A stretch of 64,000 bases of DNA from assembly GCF_900176275.1 (NCBI RefSeq), contig NZ_FWXD01000004.1, forward strand, positions 62,001 to 126,000, written 5' to 3'. Positions 29,642-38,465 of this stretch are shown piece by piece. The notes beneath the pieces were generated by a model. It had not been told where the DNA came from, searched no databases, and saw only the letters and a list, made by a program, of their open reading frames with translations. Every line of letters begins with the position of its first letter. Position 1 is the first letter of the stretch. A program made the position numbers and the translations under genes. The DNA is from Andreprevotia lacus DSM 23236 (GTDB lineage Bacteria; Pseudomonadota; Gammaproteobacteria; Burkholderiales; Chitinibacteraceae).

Positions 29642-32600
29642 CGGAACACCGCACCCTCGTTGATGGCCTGCAGCACGGTATCGACATCGAGATAGCTGCT
29701 CATGGCGATGCGTACCAGCCGGGGGTAGAGGGTCTTGAGCGTGTGCATGAAGTCGCCGTCTTGCGGGCCGTGGATGCCGGTATCGGCAAGCACCACACCG
29801 ACCGCATTGATGGCGAGCACATTCAGCGCGGCCTCGGCGCTGTCCACATTCAGGATGTGGTAACCCTGCTGTGCCAGCTCGCGGAACAGATAGGAGTGCA
29901 CCCGCAGGTCTTCATCGACGATCAGCAGCGTGCGCGGGTTGCGGTGCAGCAGCACTTCGGGCAGGCGCAGCCCTCCGTCGTTGGCCAGCAACTGGGTGCA
30001 GCTGGCCGCTGGCAGCGGCGGCGAGTAATAGTAGCCCTGGATTTGCTCGCACCCGGCTTGCAGCAGGAAACTGAGCTGCTCGACCGTTTCCACGCCCTCG
30101 GCCACCACGGCAATCCCGAGCGAATGCGCCATGCTGATGATGGCGCGCGTCATCGAGGCATTCTCGATATTGATGTGCACGTCATCGACAAAAGCCTTGT
30201 CGATCTTGAGCTGCTGGAAGGGGTAGCGACGCAGGTAACTCAGCGCCGAATAACCGGTGCCGAAGTCATCGATAGACCATTTGATGCCGACGGCACGCAG
30301 CGCCTGCATGATGCGCTGCGCGATATCGACATTCTTCATCAGCAGCCCTTCGGTCACCTCCAGCTTGATGCGCGCCGGCGGAATGCCGTGCCGTGCCAGC
30401 GCGGATTCGAGGTGCGCCACGATGCTGTAGTCCTGCAGGCTGTAGGTCGATACATTGATCGCCACCTCGCCCGGGTCATAGCCGGCCTTGAGCCACGCGG
30501 CCACCTGCATGAACACCTGCTCGATCACATAGTGGTCCAGCTCCTTGATCAGGCCGGTTTCCTCGGCCACGTGGATGAACTCGGGCGTGGGAATGTAGCT
30601 GCCGTCCACCTGCCAGCGCACCAGTGCCTCAAAGCCGCACAGCGTAGAGCTTTCCAGTTCCAGCTGCGGCTGGTAATGCATGACCAGTGCGCCGGCCGTC
30701 AGCGCCTGGCGCAGATTGCGCTCCAGCGCCACCCGGCGCTGGATCACCACGTTCATGGTCAGCTCGAAGCGGCTGCTCTGGCTCTTGCCGCGCTCCTTGG
30801 CCTTGTACATCGCGGTATCGGCATTGCGGATCAGCTCGTCGGCGCGGCTGCCATCGGTGGGGTAAAAACAGTAGCCGATGCTGGCGGAAATGTGCAGCTT
30901 GACCTCTCCGGCCAGCTCCACCGGCACGGACAGACTCTGGTTGATGACCTGCAGCACCGCTTCGACATCCTCGTTGCTGCGTGCCTCGGGCAGCAGCAGC
31001 ATGAACTCGTCGCCGCCGGCACGCGCCAGCGTGTCGTAGTCGCCCACGCAGGCACGCAGGCGCTTGGCCACCTCGACCAGCAGCGCGTCGCCCACCGAGT
31101 GCCCCAGGCTGTCGTTCACATACTTGAAATTGTCCAGATCAAGCAGCGCCAGCGCAAAGCGCTGCTTGTTGCGCTGCGCCCACGCGGCCGCTTGCTGGAT
31201 GCGGTCTTGTGCCAGATTGCGGTTGGGCAAGCCGGTCAGCGTATCGAAGTTGGCCTGGTGTTCCAGTTCATCCTGATAACGCTTGGTCTCGGTAATGTCA
31301 TTGAGCACGCCGACAAAGTGGCTGATCCGTCCCTCCGCATCGCGCGATGGCGACAGGCGCAGGTCGTTCCAGAACATCGACCCGTCCTTGCGGTAGTTGC
31401 GCAGCAGGGCGCGGCCGTCGGTGCCTTGCTCCAGCGCCCGGCGCACGGCCATCAGCTCGGGCTGGTCGAGGTCGGTGCCCTGCAGGAACCGGCAATTCTG
31501 GCCAATGACCTGCTCGCTGCTGTAACCGGTGATGCGCTCGAAAGCCGGGTTGACGTAGACGATGGGGTGGCCGGGGCGGCGGTGATCGGTGATCACCACG
31601 GCATTGACGCTGGCCTCGATGGCCCGTTCGCGGATGCGCAGCTCGATATCGATGACCTGCTGCGAGGTAATGTCCTGCGTGACGACGATTGCCCCGTGGA
31701 TGTGCTGGCGCTCATCGGTGAGCGGCACCACGGAATTGAGCGCAGTGCGCCCCTCGCCGTCTTGGGCCTCGATATGCAGCACTTCCTGCGGCGAAACCTT
31801 GCCCAGCGTCACCGCGCGCTGCAGGGCCTGGCGTATGCTGCGTTCGGCGGGTGATGCTTCCTGCTCGGGGCTGGCAGCCTTGCCGTTGGCAAAGGGGGCC
31901 GGCCCGCCCCAGATGCGCAGTGCCTCCGGGTTGTGCAGCGACACATTGCCGCGCTGATCGGTCACCCACACGCCGATCGGCAGCGAATTGAGCACCTGCA
32001 CCAGCAGGGTTTCGCTCTGGCGCAAGGCCAGCTCGGCGCGCTCGCGCTCGGTCACCTCGATGCGCAATGCGGCCGTGCGCTCGCTCACCAGCTCTTCCAG
32101 CCGTTGGAAGAAGCGCGCCCGCGCCAAGGTCACCGCCAGCTGGTGCCCCACCGCGGTGAGGGTATTGAGCTCGGCCTCCGGCCAGGCGTCGCCGTCGGTG
32201 CGTACCACATTCAGCAGCCCGGCCAGATCGTTGCCGATGCGGATCGGCACGCAGGCATGTGCCCATGTATCGGGCAGGGCCGTGCACTCGCCGACGTTGA
32301 AGGCCGCCACCGGGTGATCATTCAGGCCGGCATGCTGGCACGGGCAGAGCGCGCCCAGCTTGCTGGCCAGATCGGGCTCGCTGATCTGGCCGCAACTGCC
32401 AACCAGGCGGAAGCGCTGCGGCGGATTGCCATCCTCGACCAGCATCAGCCACGCACTGCGGAAATTGGGGAAGCGCAACAGCGTGGCCAGCGCCTTGTCG
32501 ATCACCTGCCGTTCGCTCTGCTGGTCGGTCAGGCTGGCAGAAAAATGAAACAGGCTGTCCAGCAGATGGTGCGACTGGGTCAGCTCCTGATGCTTGTTAC

Positions 32601-33120
32601 GCAGCTGCGAGTTGAGCTGTATGCCCTGTTCGTAGGTGGAAATCAGCAGGTCGAGAATTTGCTGGCGTGCCGCCGTAATGAAGTGGCGCTCACCACTGAG
32701 TACGACTTCGACGCCCTTATTGGCTTGATCCTGCTGGCGCAGCGCCAGATTGGCCAGGAAATAACGTATGCGGGCGATCAGGTACTTTTCTTCATACGGC
32801 TTGAGGATGAAGGTATCGGCCCCGCAGGCCAGGCCGCGCACCACGTCGCGTGCATCGGACAGATGGGTGACCAGGATGACCGGGATATCCCGCGTGGCCG
32901 GGTCGAGCTTGAGGTGCCGGCACAGCTCGTAGCCATCCATGCGCGGCATCATGATGTCGCTGACGATCAGCGTGGGCCGCCGCTCGGCCACCAGGTCCAG
33001 CGCCTGCAGGCCGTTGGCCGCCACGCGCACCCTGCAGCCGTGCGCCTCCAGCTGTCCGCACAGCAATGCAGCCTGGCTGGCGCTGTCCTCCACCACCAGA
33101 ATGTCGACTCCCTGTAGCAC
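29548..33120 (-). CDS. LOV-domain GGDEF-EAL protein with N- and C-terminal receiver domains
   Basis: A 1190-residue signalling protein started at GTG 33120, just after a GGAGGGG site; the frame extends upstream without conservation. Order: receiver (about 5-120, phospho-Asp in LIVSDIMMPRMDGYE), GAF (about 170-345), PAS (about 385-495), LOV-type PAS (about 505-615), GGDEF (about 640-790, motif intact), EAL (about 810-1050, EALVRW and DDFGTGYSA intact) and a second receiver (about 1060-1185, RpfG-like ending YLTKPWQP). The LOV domain has the photoactive motif GQNCRFLQ with Cys543 and the flavin-contact segment NYRKDGSMFWNDL, so blue-light regulation of c-di-GMP turnover is predicted. Confidence 0.9.
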   Translation of the reverse strand: MLQGVDILVVEDSASQAALLCGQLEAHGCRVRVAANGLQALDLVAERRPTLIVSDIMMPRMDGYELCRHLKLDPATRDIPVILVTHLSDARDVVRGLACGADTFILKPYEEKYLIARIRYFLANLALRQQDQANKGVEVVLSGERHFITAARQQILDLLISTYEQGIQLNSQLRNKHQELTQSHHLLDSLFHFSASLTDQQSERQVIDKALATLLRFPNFRSAWLMLVEDGNPPQRFRLVGSCGQISEPDLASKLGALCPCQHAGLNDHPVAAFNVGECTALPDTWAHACVPIRIGNDLAGLLNVVRTDGDAWPEAELNTLTAVGHQLAVTLARARFFQRLEELVSERTAALRIEVTERERAELALRQSETLLVQVLNSLPIGVWVTDQRGNVSLHNPEALRIWGGPAPFANGKAASPEQEASPAERSIRQALQRAVTLGKVSPQEVLHIEAQDGEGRTALNSVVPLTDERQHIHGAIVVTQDITSQQVIDIELRIRERAIEASVNAVVITDHRRPGHPIVYVNPAFERITGYSSEQVIGQNCRFLQGTDLDQPELMAVRRALEQGTDGRALLRNYRKDGSMFWNDLRLSPSRDAEGRISHFVGVLNDITETKRYQDELEHQANFDTLTGLPNRNLAQDRIQQAAAWAQRNKQRFALALLDLDNFKYVNDSLGHSVGDALLVEVAKRLRACVGDYDTLARAGGDEFMLLLPEARSNEDVEAVLQVINQSLSVPVELAGEVKLHISASIGYCFYPTDGSRADELIRNADTAMYKAKERGKSQSSRFELTMNVVIQRRVALERNLRQALTAGALVMHYQPQLELESSTLCGFEALVRWQVDGSYIPTPEFIHVAEETGLIKELDHYVIEQVFMQVAAWLKAGYDPGEVAINVSTYSLQDYSIVAHLESALARHGIPPARIKLEVTEGLLMKNVDIAQRIMQALRAVGIKWSIDDFGTGYSALSYLRRYPFQQLKIDKAFVDDVHINIENASMTRAIISMAHSLGIAVVAEGVETVEQLSFLLQAGCEQIQGYYYSPPLPAASCTQLLANDGGLRLPEVLLHRNPRTLLIVDEDLRVHSYLFRELAQQGYHILNVDSAEAALNVLAINAVGVVLADTGIHGPQDGDFMHTLKTLYPRLVRIAMSSYLDVDTVLQAINEGAVFRYLTKPWQPEQLKHQVREAFHQHELNLLQTN

Positions 33121-33449
33121 CGTCCCGCCCCTCCGGAATGTGCACGCGCGGCATGGCATGCAACGCGCAGACTTTCTGCAAAATTGTCCTGAATGGCGAT
33201 TGCTTGTTTTTTTCCGTTGCTGTAATCGGCCGGAAATGCCGTAATGAATCGCCGCTAAATAAGCTGACTTGTATGTTTGATATAGAACAAAGTCGAACGC
33301 ATTTCTGCTGGCAGCAGCAGGGATTTTTTCCGTACGGCAAGCGCAGGCGGGATAACAGTGTGCTGCGCCACTGCGGAGATTGTGGCAGTGCAGCATTTCG
33401 CCTTGTCAGGAGGGCGTATTCGCAGCTTGGGCATGCCCTGGCAGGGGGC
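33121..33449. other. 329-bp non-coding gap
   Basis: Between the stop of the HExxH gene and the start of the LOV protein gene, both on the minus strand. It should contain the LOV gene promoter; an AT-rich patch lies at about 33170-33310. I see no gene, repeat or strong terminator in it. Confidence 0.4.
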
Positions 33450-34271
33450 TTATCCGGCCAGCGATGGCATGTGCTCCGGGTCTGTGCTTGCATCGGGCGG
33501 GCTGAACCAGGCCGGGTCCAGCCCCTGCGTCAGCATCGCCTCACGATCCTGCAGCGGGGCAAAAGGAATGTGGCCGAGCGCGCGTATTGCCGCCTGGGCT
33601 TCGTCGGCGTAGCGGTGGGCAAAATCTTCCTTGGTGCTGCGCGTCTTGCCGGCCCATTCTTCACTGCTGCTGCGCTGGTAATCCACATGATGGCCCAGCT
33701 CGTGCAGCAGCGTGCGATACAGCTGGGTGTTGCGCAGGCTTGCCACCGTAGGGTGCAGGATGATGTTGCGGCGCGTGCGCTCGACGGGGTGACCGTCACG
33801 CCGCAATCGCTGCAGCTCGCGCTGCCCTTCCGGCCCCTGATTTGCCGGCCAGGGATACGGTGCCAAGGACTGTGCTTCCAGCACGATGGCGCTGCCTGAA
33901 AATGTGGTCGTCTCGTACAGCCACTGTGCTCTTCCCCACACAGGCACCAGCACGGACTGCTTGCGCGTAGGCTGCCGCAGCACCACGGCATCGACATATT
34001 GCAGGTGCTCGGGTTTGCAATGCCGCAAGACCTGCACGATATCGTCGATGCTGCAGGGGTAAAAGTAGCCCCGGTTGCTGGGCTGCACCAGAAAGCGCAT
34101 CCGGTGCGTGCCGATATCCCGCTCCAGGCTGACATGCGGGCCCAGTTGCTCGATATAGAGCGAATCCCGATGCCATGACATGGGCACCACCATGCGGTTG
34201 TCCTGGCCATGGCCATGGGCTTTGGTGCCACAGTGGCGATTGCGACGACCCGGGTTCCAGCCTGAGCGCAT
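33450..34271 (-). CDS. putative metallopeptidase-like protein with HELGHH motif
   Basis: A 273-residue soluble protein of unknown family. Residues about 188-200 read LYRTLLHELGHHVDYQ, the HExxH zinc motif followed by H, and an acidic/His segment KEDFAHRYADEAQAAIRAL about 27 residues later could supply a third ligand. Substrate and even proteolytic activity are unproven. ATG at 34271 has an AAGGAG site five bases upstream. Last gene of the packed minus-strand set 38386-33450, 23 bp after its neighbour. A toxin-like zincin or a housekeeping peptidase are both conceivable. Confidence 0.7.
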   Translation of the reverse strand: MRSGWNPGRRNRHCGTKAHGHGQDNRMVVPMSWHRDSLYIEQLGPHVSLERDIGTHRMRFLVQPSNRGYFYPCSIDDIVQVLRHCKPEHLQYVDAVVLRQPTRKQSVLVPVWGRAQWLYETTTFSGSAIVLEAQSLAPYPWPANQGPEGQRELQRLRRDGHPVERTRRNIILHPTVASLRNTQLYRTLLHELGHHVDYQRSSSEEWAGKTRSTKEDFAHRYADEAQAAIRALGHIPFAPLQDREAMLTQGLDPAWFSPPDASTDPEHMPSLAG

Positions 34272-34294
34272 TTTCACTCCTTGCCTTGCTGTGC

Positions 34295-35074
34295 TTATCT
34301 GGCGGCGTTGTCGGCGACGCGCAGTTTCAATACTTCGGCATAAACGGCATCGGCCTGCTCGGCATTACCCTTGCAAAACGCCAGCAATTCCTCACGCGTG
34401 ATCCAGCCGATGGCGGCGCGGTGGGCGTTCTTGATGGCGTTCAGGCGGGCCGACAGTGCCTGCACGTCGGCAAAGTTGCGGATCGGCTTGAACTGCAGCG
34501 TGGGCGTGGTCTGCAGGCGCGCGGCAAGGCGCTGGCGGTGGCGCTCCAGCAAGGCTGTCGGCGTAGTGTTGGCGGGCAGAAAGCACTGGTCGTAGCTGGC
34601 CGGCTGGCCGATCATGCCGGCCTGCTGGGCCGTGCTGGTCATCACCCAGTCACCCTGGCTGAATTCGGTGCCGAATTCCACGATCTCGCGTGTGGCCAGA
34701 TTGCCGAAAAAATCCAGCGGGGCATCGATCCAGCGCAGGTTGAGCAGGCCGCGCAGCAGCGTACGCCAACGCCGGCCCATATGCGGTTTGATCTGGTAGT
34801 AATAGGCGACGATCTGCCCGTCGCCACTGGCAAAACAGCGCACGACCGTGGGCATTATCAGGCTGCCGGGCGAGTTGGAAACCTCCGGAATCTCATAATC
34901 GGCCACTTGAACAAACCCCAGGTCGGTCATTCTGTCCGCAAATCGTTGATACGCAGCCAGATCAAGGTGGCCGAAGTCGCGCAATGCAACCTGGCGCTGC
35001 GTTTGCAGGCGGCCATAGTTGCGCTTCATCATCTCGACGATATTGCGTGCTGCTGTGGCGCTGCCATCGATCAT
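34295..35074 (-). CDS. hypothetical protein, operon member
   Basis: A 259-residue soluble protein. I do not recognise the family. It has a helical N-terminus with repeated Arg/Gln (KRNYGRLQTQRQVALRDFGHLDLAAYQRFADRM), a beta-rich centre (SLIMPTVVRCFASGDGQIVAYYYQIKP), a TREIVEFGTEFSQGDWVMTSTAQQAGM strand-rich segment and a helical C-terminus. No signal peptide or membrane segment. GGGAG precedes the ATG at 35074. It lies 18 bp after the DUF4188 gene and 23 bp before the HExxH gene. Confidence 0.7.
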   Translation of the reverse strand: MIDGSATAARNIVEMMKRNYGRLQTQRQVALRDFGHLDLAAYQRFADRMTDLGFVQVADYEIPEVSNSPGSLIMPTVVRCFASGDGQIVAYYYQIKPHMGRRWRTLLRGLLNLRWIDAPLDFFGNLATREIVEFGTEFSQGDWVMTSTAQQAGMIGQPASYDQCFLPANTTPTALLERHRQRLAARLQTTPTLQFKPIRNFADVQALSARLNAIKNAHRAAIGWITREELLAFCKGNAEQADAVYAEVLKLRVADNAAR

Positions 35075-35092
35075 GCGAACACTCCCGGGTGT

Positions 35093-35566
35093 TTATGACT
35101 GGTTTGACTGCATGCGCTCTGCTGCGCCGTGCCGGCCGGTGCCGACTTGCTGCAGTGTGCCGGCGGCACCAAGGCCGAAGGTAGGCATGTTGACGTAAAT
35201 GTTCTCGTAGCTGCCCGGTTTCACCAGATAGGTTTCATGCCAGATGCCTACCGAGGCGCGCGCGGCCAGCTTGCGGTTGAATTCTGCCCAAGCGGGCAGG
35301 TGGGTGGCCTCGCGGTTCTTGGCATAGGCCAGCAGCTGGTCGAGCGAGCGCCAGTATTGCACCATCAGCGTGGTGCGGCCGAACCAGCTCTCGGCGTGCA
35401 GCAGGCCCAGTTCAGGCTGGCGCATCAGCTCGCTGATCATGCGCGGCATGGCGGTACCAACCTGCCACCAGTCCGGCACGCGCCACCACTGGTTGATGCG
35501 CATGCCGATCAGGAACACGACAAATTCATCATCCAGCGTGGCACTCATGCGGTGGCGGTGCAGCAT
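35093..35566 (-). CDS. DUF4188 domain protein
   Basis: A 157-residue protein matching DUF4188 along most of its length: VVFLIGMRINQWWRVPDWW, MPRMISELMRQPELGLLHAESWFGRTTLMVQYWRSLDQLLAYAKNREATHLPAW and VGIWHETYLVKPGSYENIYVNMPTFGLGAAG. The fold is a dimeric alpha/beta (ferredoxin-like) barrel related to monooxygenase-type small proteins; some relatives are linked to aldoxime metabolism, but no activity is established. A GAGGAGA ribosome site overlaps the stop of the upstream gene, giving a 9-bp gap. Fifth gene in the operon. Confidence 0.85.
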   Translation of the reverse strand: MLHRHRMSATLDDEFVVFLIGMRINQWWRVPDWWQVGTAMPRMISELMRQPELGLLHAESWFGRTTLMVQYWRSLDQLLAYAKNREATHLPAWAEFNRKLAARASVGIWHETYLVKPGSYENIYVNMPTFGLGAAGTLQQVGTGRHGAAERMQSNQS

Positions 35567-35575
35567 GGGGTCTCC

Positions 35576-36439
35576 TCAGCCCTGTTCGGCGGGCACGGTG
35601 GTGTCCAGCAGTGTGCAGATGCACTGCGGCAGGCTCAGGTATACGTCATCGAAATAGGCCGCCTCGGCCGGCTGCCAGCCATATACCCGGCCGCTGTCCA
35701 GATCTAGCAGGGCGCGCCAGTCGCTGCCGTCACGCGCCAGCACTGGCAGCAAGCGGGCAAAGTCGATGCGCTCATCGCTCAGGACGGTGGCGCGCAGGTC
35801 ATCCAGCCTGTCCACCTGCTGCTGCAGCGCTGCGTATTCGGTCGCAATGGCCGACGGTGCCAGCAATTGCAGCATGCCACCTTGCGGCGTGGCCCACTCT
35901 GCAATACCCACGGTGGTGACGGTGTCACGGTAGCTGGCTGGCAGCGGGCCGAATTGCGCGGTCAGCGCTGCTAGTGCGTCGTTGTCCGGCGCGGTATGCC
36001 GGGGTGGTGGCAGTTGTGCAGCATGGGCCGCAGCGTGTTTGCGCTTGAGCAAGTCCGACTGATCTGGTGCCGGGGCTTGCAGTACGCAGCGATACCAGAA
36101 CTGGTACAGCAATAGAGGCAAAATGGGTGCCAAAACCGCGAGCGGAATCAGCAATTCCCACAGCCAATGCACATGCAGTTGTTTCAATTGGTGCCGCACA
36201 ATGAAGATCAGCACATATCCGGCCATCAGGTAGACCAGATACATCCAGCCTGCTTCACGCTCGAGTTGTGCGCCGCATGCGCTGCAAAAAAGATGCCGTT
36301 GGCCGATCTGGTACCAGCGCGCCTTGCGGCCATCGGCAAAGCTGACGTGCAGCCCCCGCCCACCATACAGGCTGGTGCCGCAGCAAGGGCAGGCCGCACG
36401 CCGGCTGGTCTGCCCTGTTGGTGTGGCTGCTGCGCTCAA
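35576..36439 (-). CDS. membrane-anchored zinc-ribbon protein with SUKH (SMI1/KNR4)-like C-terminus
   Basis: Start chosen at TTG 36439, which overlaps the upstream stop as TTGA with GGAGG just before; it gives 287 residues and removes a long N-terminal extension that is only a shadow of the DUF4240 gene. A zinc ribbon is formed by Cys17/Cys20 (CPCCG) and Cys52/Cys55 (CSACG). Two transmembrane segments follow (about 65-82 and 94-117). The cytoplasmic C-terminal part (about 150-285: FGPLPASYRDTVTTVGIAEW, LLAPSAIATEY, DWRALLDLDSGRVYGW, AYFDDVYLSLPQCI) resembles SUKH immunity domains. The combination of ribbon, membrane anchor and SUKH-like domain is unusual. Confidence 0.65.
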   Translation of the reverse strand: MSAAATPTGQTSRRAACPCCGTSLYGGRGLHVSFADGRKARWYQIGQRHLFCSACGAQLEREAGWMYLVYLMAGYVLIFIVRHQLKQLHVHWLWELLIPLAVLAPILPLLLYQFWYRCVLQAPAPDQSDLLKRKHAAAHAAQLPPPRHTAPDNDALAALTAQFGPLPASYRDTVTTVGIAEWATPQGGMLQLLAPSAIATEYAALQQQVDRLDDLRATVLSDERIDFARLLPVLARDGSDWRALLDLDSGRVYGWQPAEAAYFDDVYLSLPQCICTLLDTTVPAEQG

Positions 36440-36978
36440 GCCTCCTCCAGCAAGGCGGCCAGACGCGGGAACAGCGCATCCAGATCGTCGTCTTCCCATT
36501 CCGGGCCGTTGTCGTCCGGCAGCGGGGGCGGGGCGTCGTCGCCGGCCGGCAACTGGTTCACCAGCTCGTAGAAGGTTTCGCTGTCGCTGTCGGTCTTGTC
36601 CAGCCAGGCATCGCCGGCCAGATACAGAAAGCCCTCGATCTGGCCATCGTCGCCTTCGACCACGGCGGGCACATCGGCCAGGCTGTCCGGGTTGGCCAGC
36701 GCGGCCTCGTAGACCTCTTGCCCGCGTGCCACCAGCCAGCCACGGAAATCCATGAAGCCGTCGTCCGAGCAACCACCACCAATCAGATAGGCCGCACCCC
36801 ACAGCAGGCCGCGATCGGCACGCTGGTGATAAAAGTGAAACAGGCGATCAAAAGCGAGGATGTCGTCCGCCGGCAGCGCATCCAGCGCGTCGCGCAGCGT
36901 GTCGAGCTGGGTTTCGGCATCGCCATCGGCGGCGGCCAGGCTTTGTGCGATGATTTGCCAGAATTGCGAGTGTTTCAT
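36436..36978 (-). CDS. DUF4240 domain protein
   Basis: A 180-residue acidic protein. It follows the DUF4240 pattern: MKHSQFWQIIAQSL, LPADDILAFDRLFHFYHQRADRGLLWGAAYLIGGGCSDDGFMDFRGWLVARGQEVYEAAL, then PDSLADV. The family is predicted cytoplasmic and often occurs in loci with immunity-like genes; no activity is known. A strongly acidic C-terminus (EWEDDDLDALF) is visible. It overlaps the upstream 2H-phosphoesterase-like gene (ATGA) and the downstream SUKH-like gene (TTGA) by four bases each. Confidence 0.85.
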   Translation of the reverse strand: MKHSQFWQIIAQSLAAADGDAETQLDTLRDALDALPADDILAFDRLFHFYHQRADRGLLWGAAYLIGGGCSDDGFMDFRGWLVARGQEVYEAALANPDSLADVPAVVEGDDGQIEGFLYLAGDAWLDKTDSDSETFYELVNQLPAGDDAPPPLPDDNGPEWEDDDLDALFPRLAALLEEA

Positions 36979-37520
36979 GCGTAAGCTCCAAGTGGTGCAG
37001 GGACGGACGAAAACGGCACAATCAATTCCAGTTGCGATGATGCATCGGCTGCGATGACTTCGATGCCGATACCCGCCACGTTACCAGCCAGCGGTGGCAG
37101 TTGTGTGGCATCGTGCAGGCAGGCGGCGACGGCTGCGGCATCGGCGCAACGGCCGATGGTGACGTGCGGCCGGTAGCTGAAGCGCAAATCCAGAAACGCC
37201 GCCAGCGGCCCGCTGTACAAGCGTTGATGCAGCGCCGCGATCTGCGTTGCGCCCTCATCCACTGGCAGCATCACCACGCCATCATCCTGCACAATGGCCG
37301 GCCCCAGCGACAGCGCAAACGGCGCCACGCCGGCGCATGCCTGGCGCACATGCGCCCCCAACTCGCCGACACCCAGATCAGACGCGAACGGAAACACCAG
37401 CGTGACGTGATAGGCCACCTTGTCGGCAAGGTGGTCGTATTTCCAGCGCAAGGCCTCGATGGCGGCATCGCCGGGCAGGCGGGGGTAGATGGCGATGGAG
37501 CGCAGTGGCATGGTCATCAT
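36975..37520 (-). CDS. 2'-5' RNA ligase/2H phosphoesterase-like protein
   Basis: A 181-residue protein with two H-x-T motifs, AYHVTLVFPF (about residue 41) and RPHVTIGR (about 122), at the spacing of the LigT/2H phosphoesterase fold, which acts on 2'-5' linkages, cyclic phosphates or cyclic nucleotides. The second motif HVTIGR and the first HVTLVFPF are both complete. ATG at 37520 overlaps the stop of the upstream DUF4259 gene as ATGA; ATGs at 37517 and 37511 are alternatives. In this operon it could be an RNA-repair or nucleotide-signal hydrolase; the substrate is not known. Confidence 0.85.
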   Translation of the reverse strand: MMTMPLRSIAIYPRLPGDAAIEALRWKYDHLADKVAYHVTLVFPFASDLGVGELGAHVRQACAGVAPFALSLGPAIVQDDGVVMLPVDEGATQIAALHQRLYSGPLAAFLDLRFSYRPHVTIGRCADAAAVAACLHDATQLPPLAGNVAGIGIEVIAADASSQLELIVPFSSVPAPLGAYA

Positions 37521-38386
37521 TCCAGCAAGTCTTGTACTGGGCATCCTACGGGCAGCTTGGCGATTGTAGGGAAGTGCATGCCAAAGCAAGCAGTCCCGAT
37601 GGACCACTCCATTGCAACGGCACTTTCGATGCTGCACCAGGTGCTTATCACTTGGCTGGCCCGGGTTTGATCCAGCTGCAATATGCCAATTTTCTCCAGC
37701 CGCAGCCTAGCTGCATGGACAGCTTTGGGTATACAGATGGTTGCACCCTCGGTTTGCAGGTGCAGCAGCAAGTTGGCGTGCCTGACATCGTCGAGGGTTG
37801 GGCGCCGGTCCGGCGCAACCGTGATCGAGGCCAGCGCGCACCAGGGTAGCCAGTCATAGGCTCGGCCATGAGCGACCACGAGCAGCGCGCCCCAACCGTC
37901 GCTGGCGGGAGAACAAAGCGGGTTTTCCTTGACCCATGCGTTAGGCACCTGCCCGCCATAGGTGGGAAAGGCGTAAACCTCTCCTTGAAGCAGTACTGGT
38001 GTCGGTGGCTTGGCGTTGCTGGGCTGTTTACGCAGCGGACGCGGGCTCTGCAAGCGGGCCAACAGCGTGTCCAGCTCGGCGCGTTGTTTGGCGGCTTGCC
38101 GTGCGGTGAGTTGGGGCCATGCGTTCTCAATCAACTTTTCATTGATGCTTTGCAGCGCAAAGTCGAGCACTTGCTGGCTGAACAGACCGCGTTTTTCGAA
38201 TTGATCTGCGAGAACCAGCCACATGGCGGCACCATCCTCGTCTGCGAGCGAGAAAGCGCCGAATTGGGCCAATACGAGCGCAAGAATGCGTTCCCCGTCA
38301 AAGGGGAACCGGGACAGTTGCGCAATACAATTCTTCAAGTCCAGCGCGGCATCACTGTCATACAGGTTCGCTCCCCAGGTTCCCAT
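37517..38386 (-). CDS. DUF4259-like protein
   Basis: A 289-residue protein starting MGTWGANLYDSDAALDLKN, the hallmark of DUF4259, followed by a helical domain to about residue 110. The C-terminal half (VYAFPTYGGQVPNAWVKENPL to the end) is a separate beta-rich domain that I do not recognise and is not part of the usual DUF4259 length, so the protein seems to be two-domain. First gene of the packed operon; its stop overlaps the next start by four bases. Confidence 0.72.
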   Translation of the reverse strand: MGTWGANLYDSDAALDLKNCIAQLSRFPFDGERILALVLAQFGAFSLADEDGAAMWLVLADQFEKRGLFSQQVLDFALQSINEKLIENAWPQLTARQAAKQRAELDTLLARLQSPRPLRKQPSNAKPPTPVLLQGEVYAFPTYGGQVPNAWVKENPLCSPASDGWGALLVVAHGRAYDWLPWCALASITVAPDRRPTLDDVRHANLLLHLQTEGATICIPKAVHAARLRLEKIGILQLDQTRASQVISTWCSIESAVAMEWSIGTACFGMHFPTIAKLPVGCPVQDLLE

Positions 38387-38465
38387 TCAAGATTTCCAGG
38401 CTGGTGGAGCCAATAGAGTCAGACAAGCTGTCTTGGCATTAATCTGTGAGACCCCGCGCACTACG

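Noticed and set aside
29575-31854. 759-residue plus-strand frame
   Set aside because: Antisense to the LOV GGDEF-EAL gene; no recognisable domain.
36440-36802. Longer N-terminus for the zinc-ribbon/SUKH-like protein
   Set aside because: The extra 121 residues are Arg/Gly-rich and lie fully inside the DUF4240 gene; the TTG at 36439 overlaps its stop and has GGAGG.
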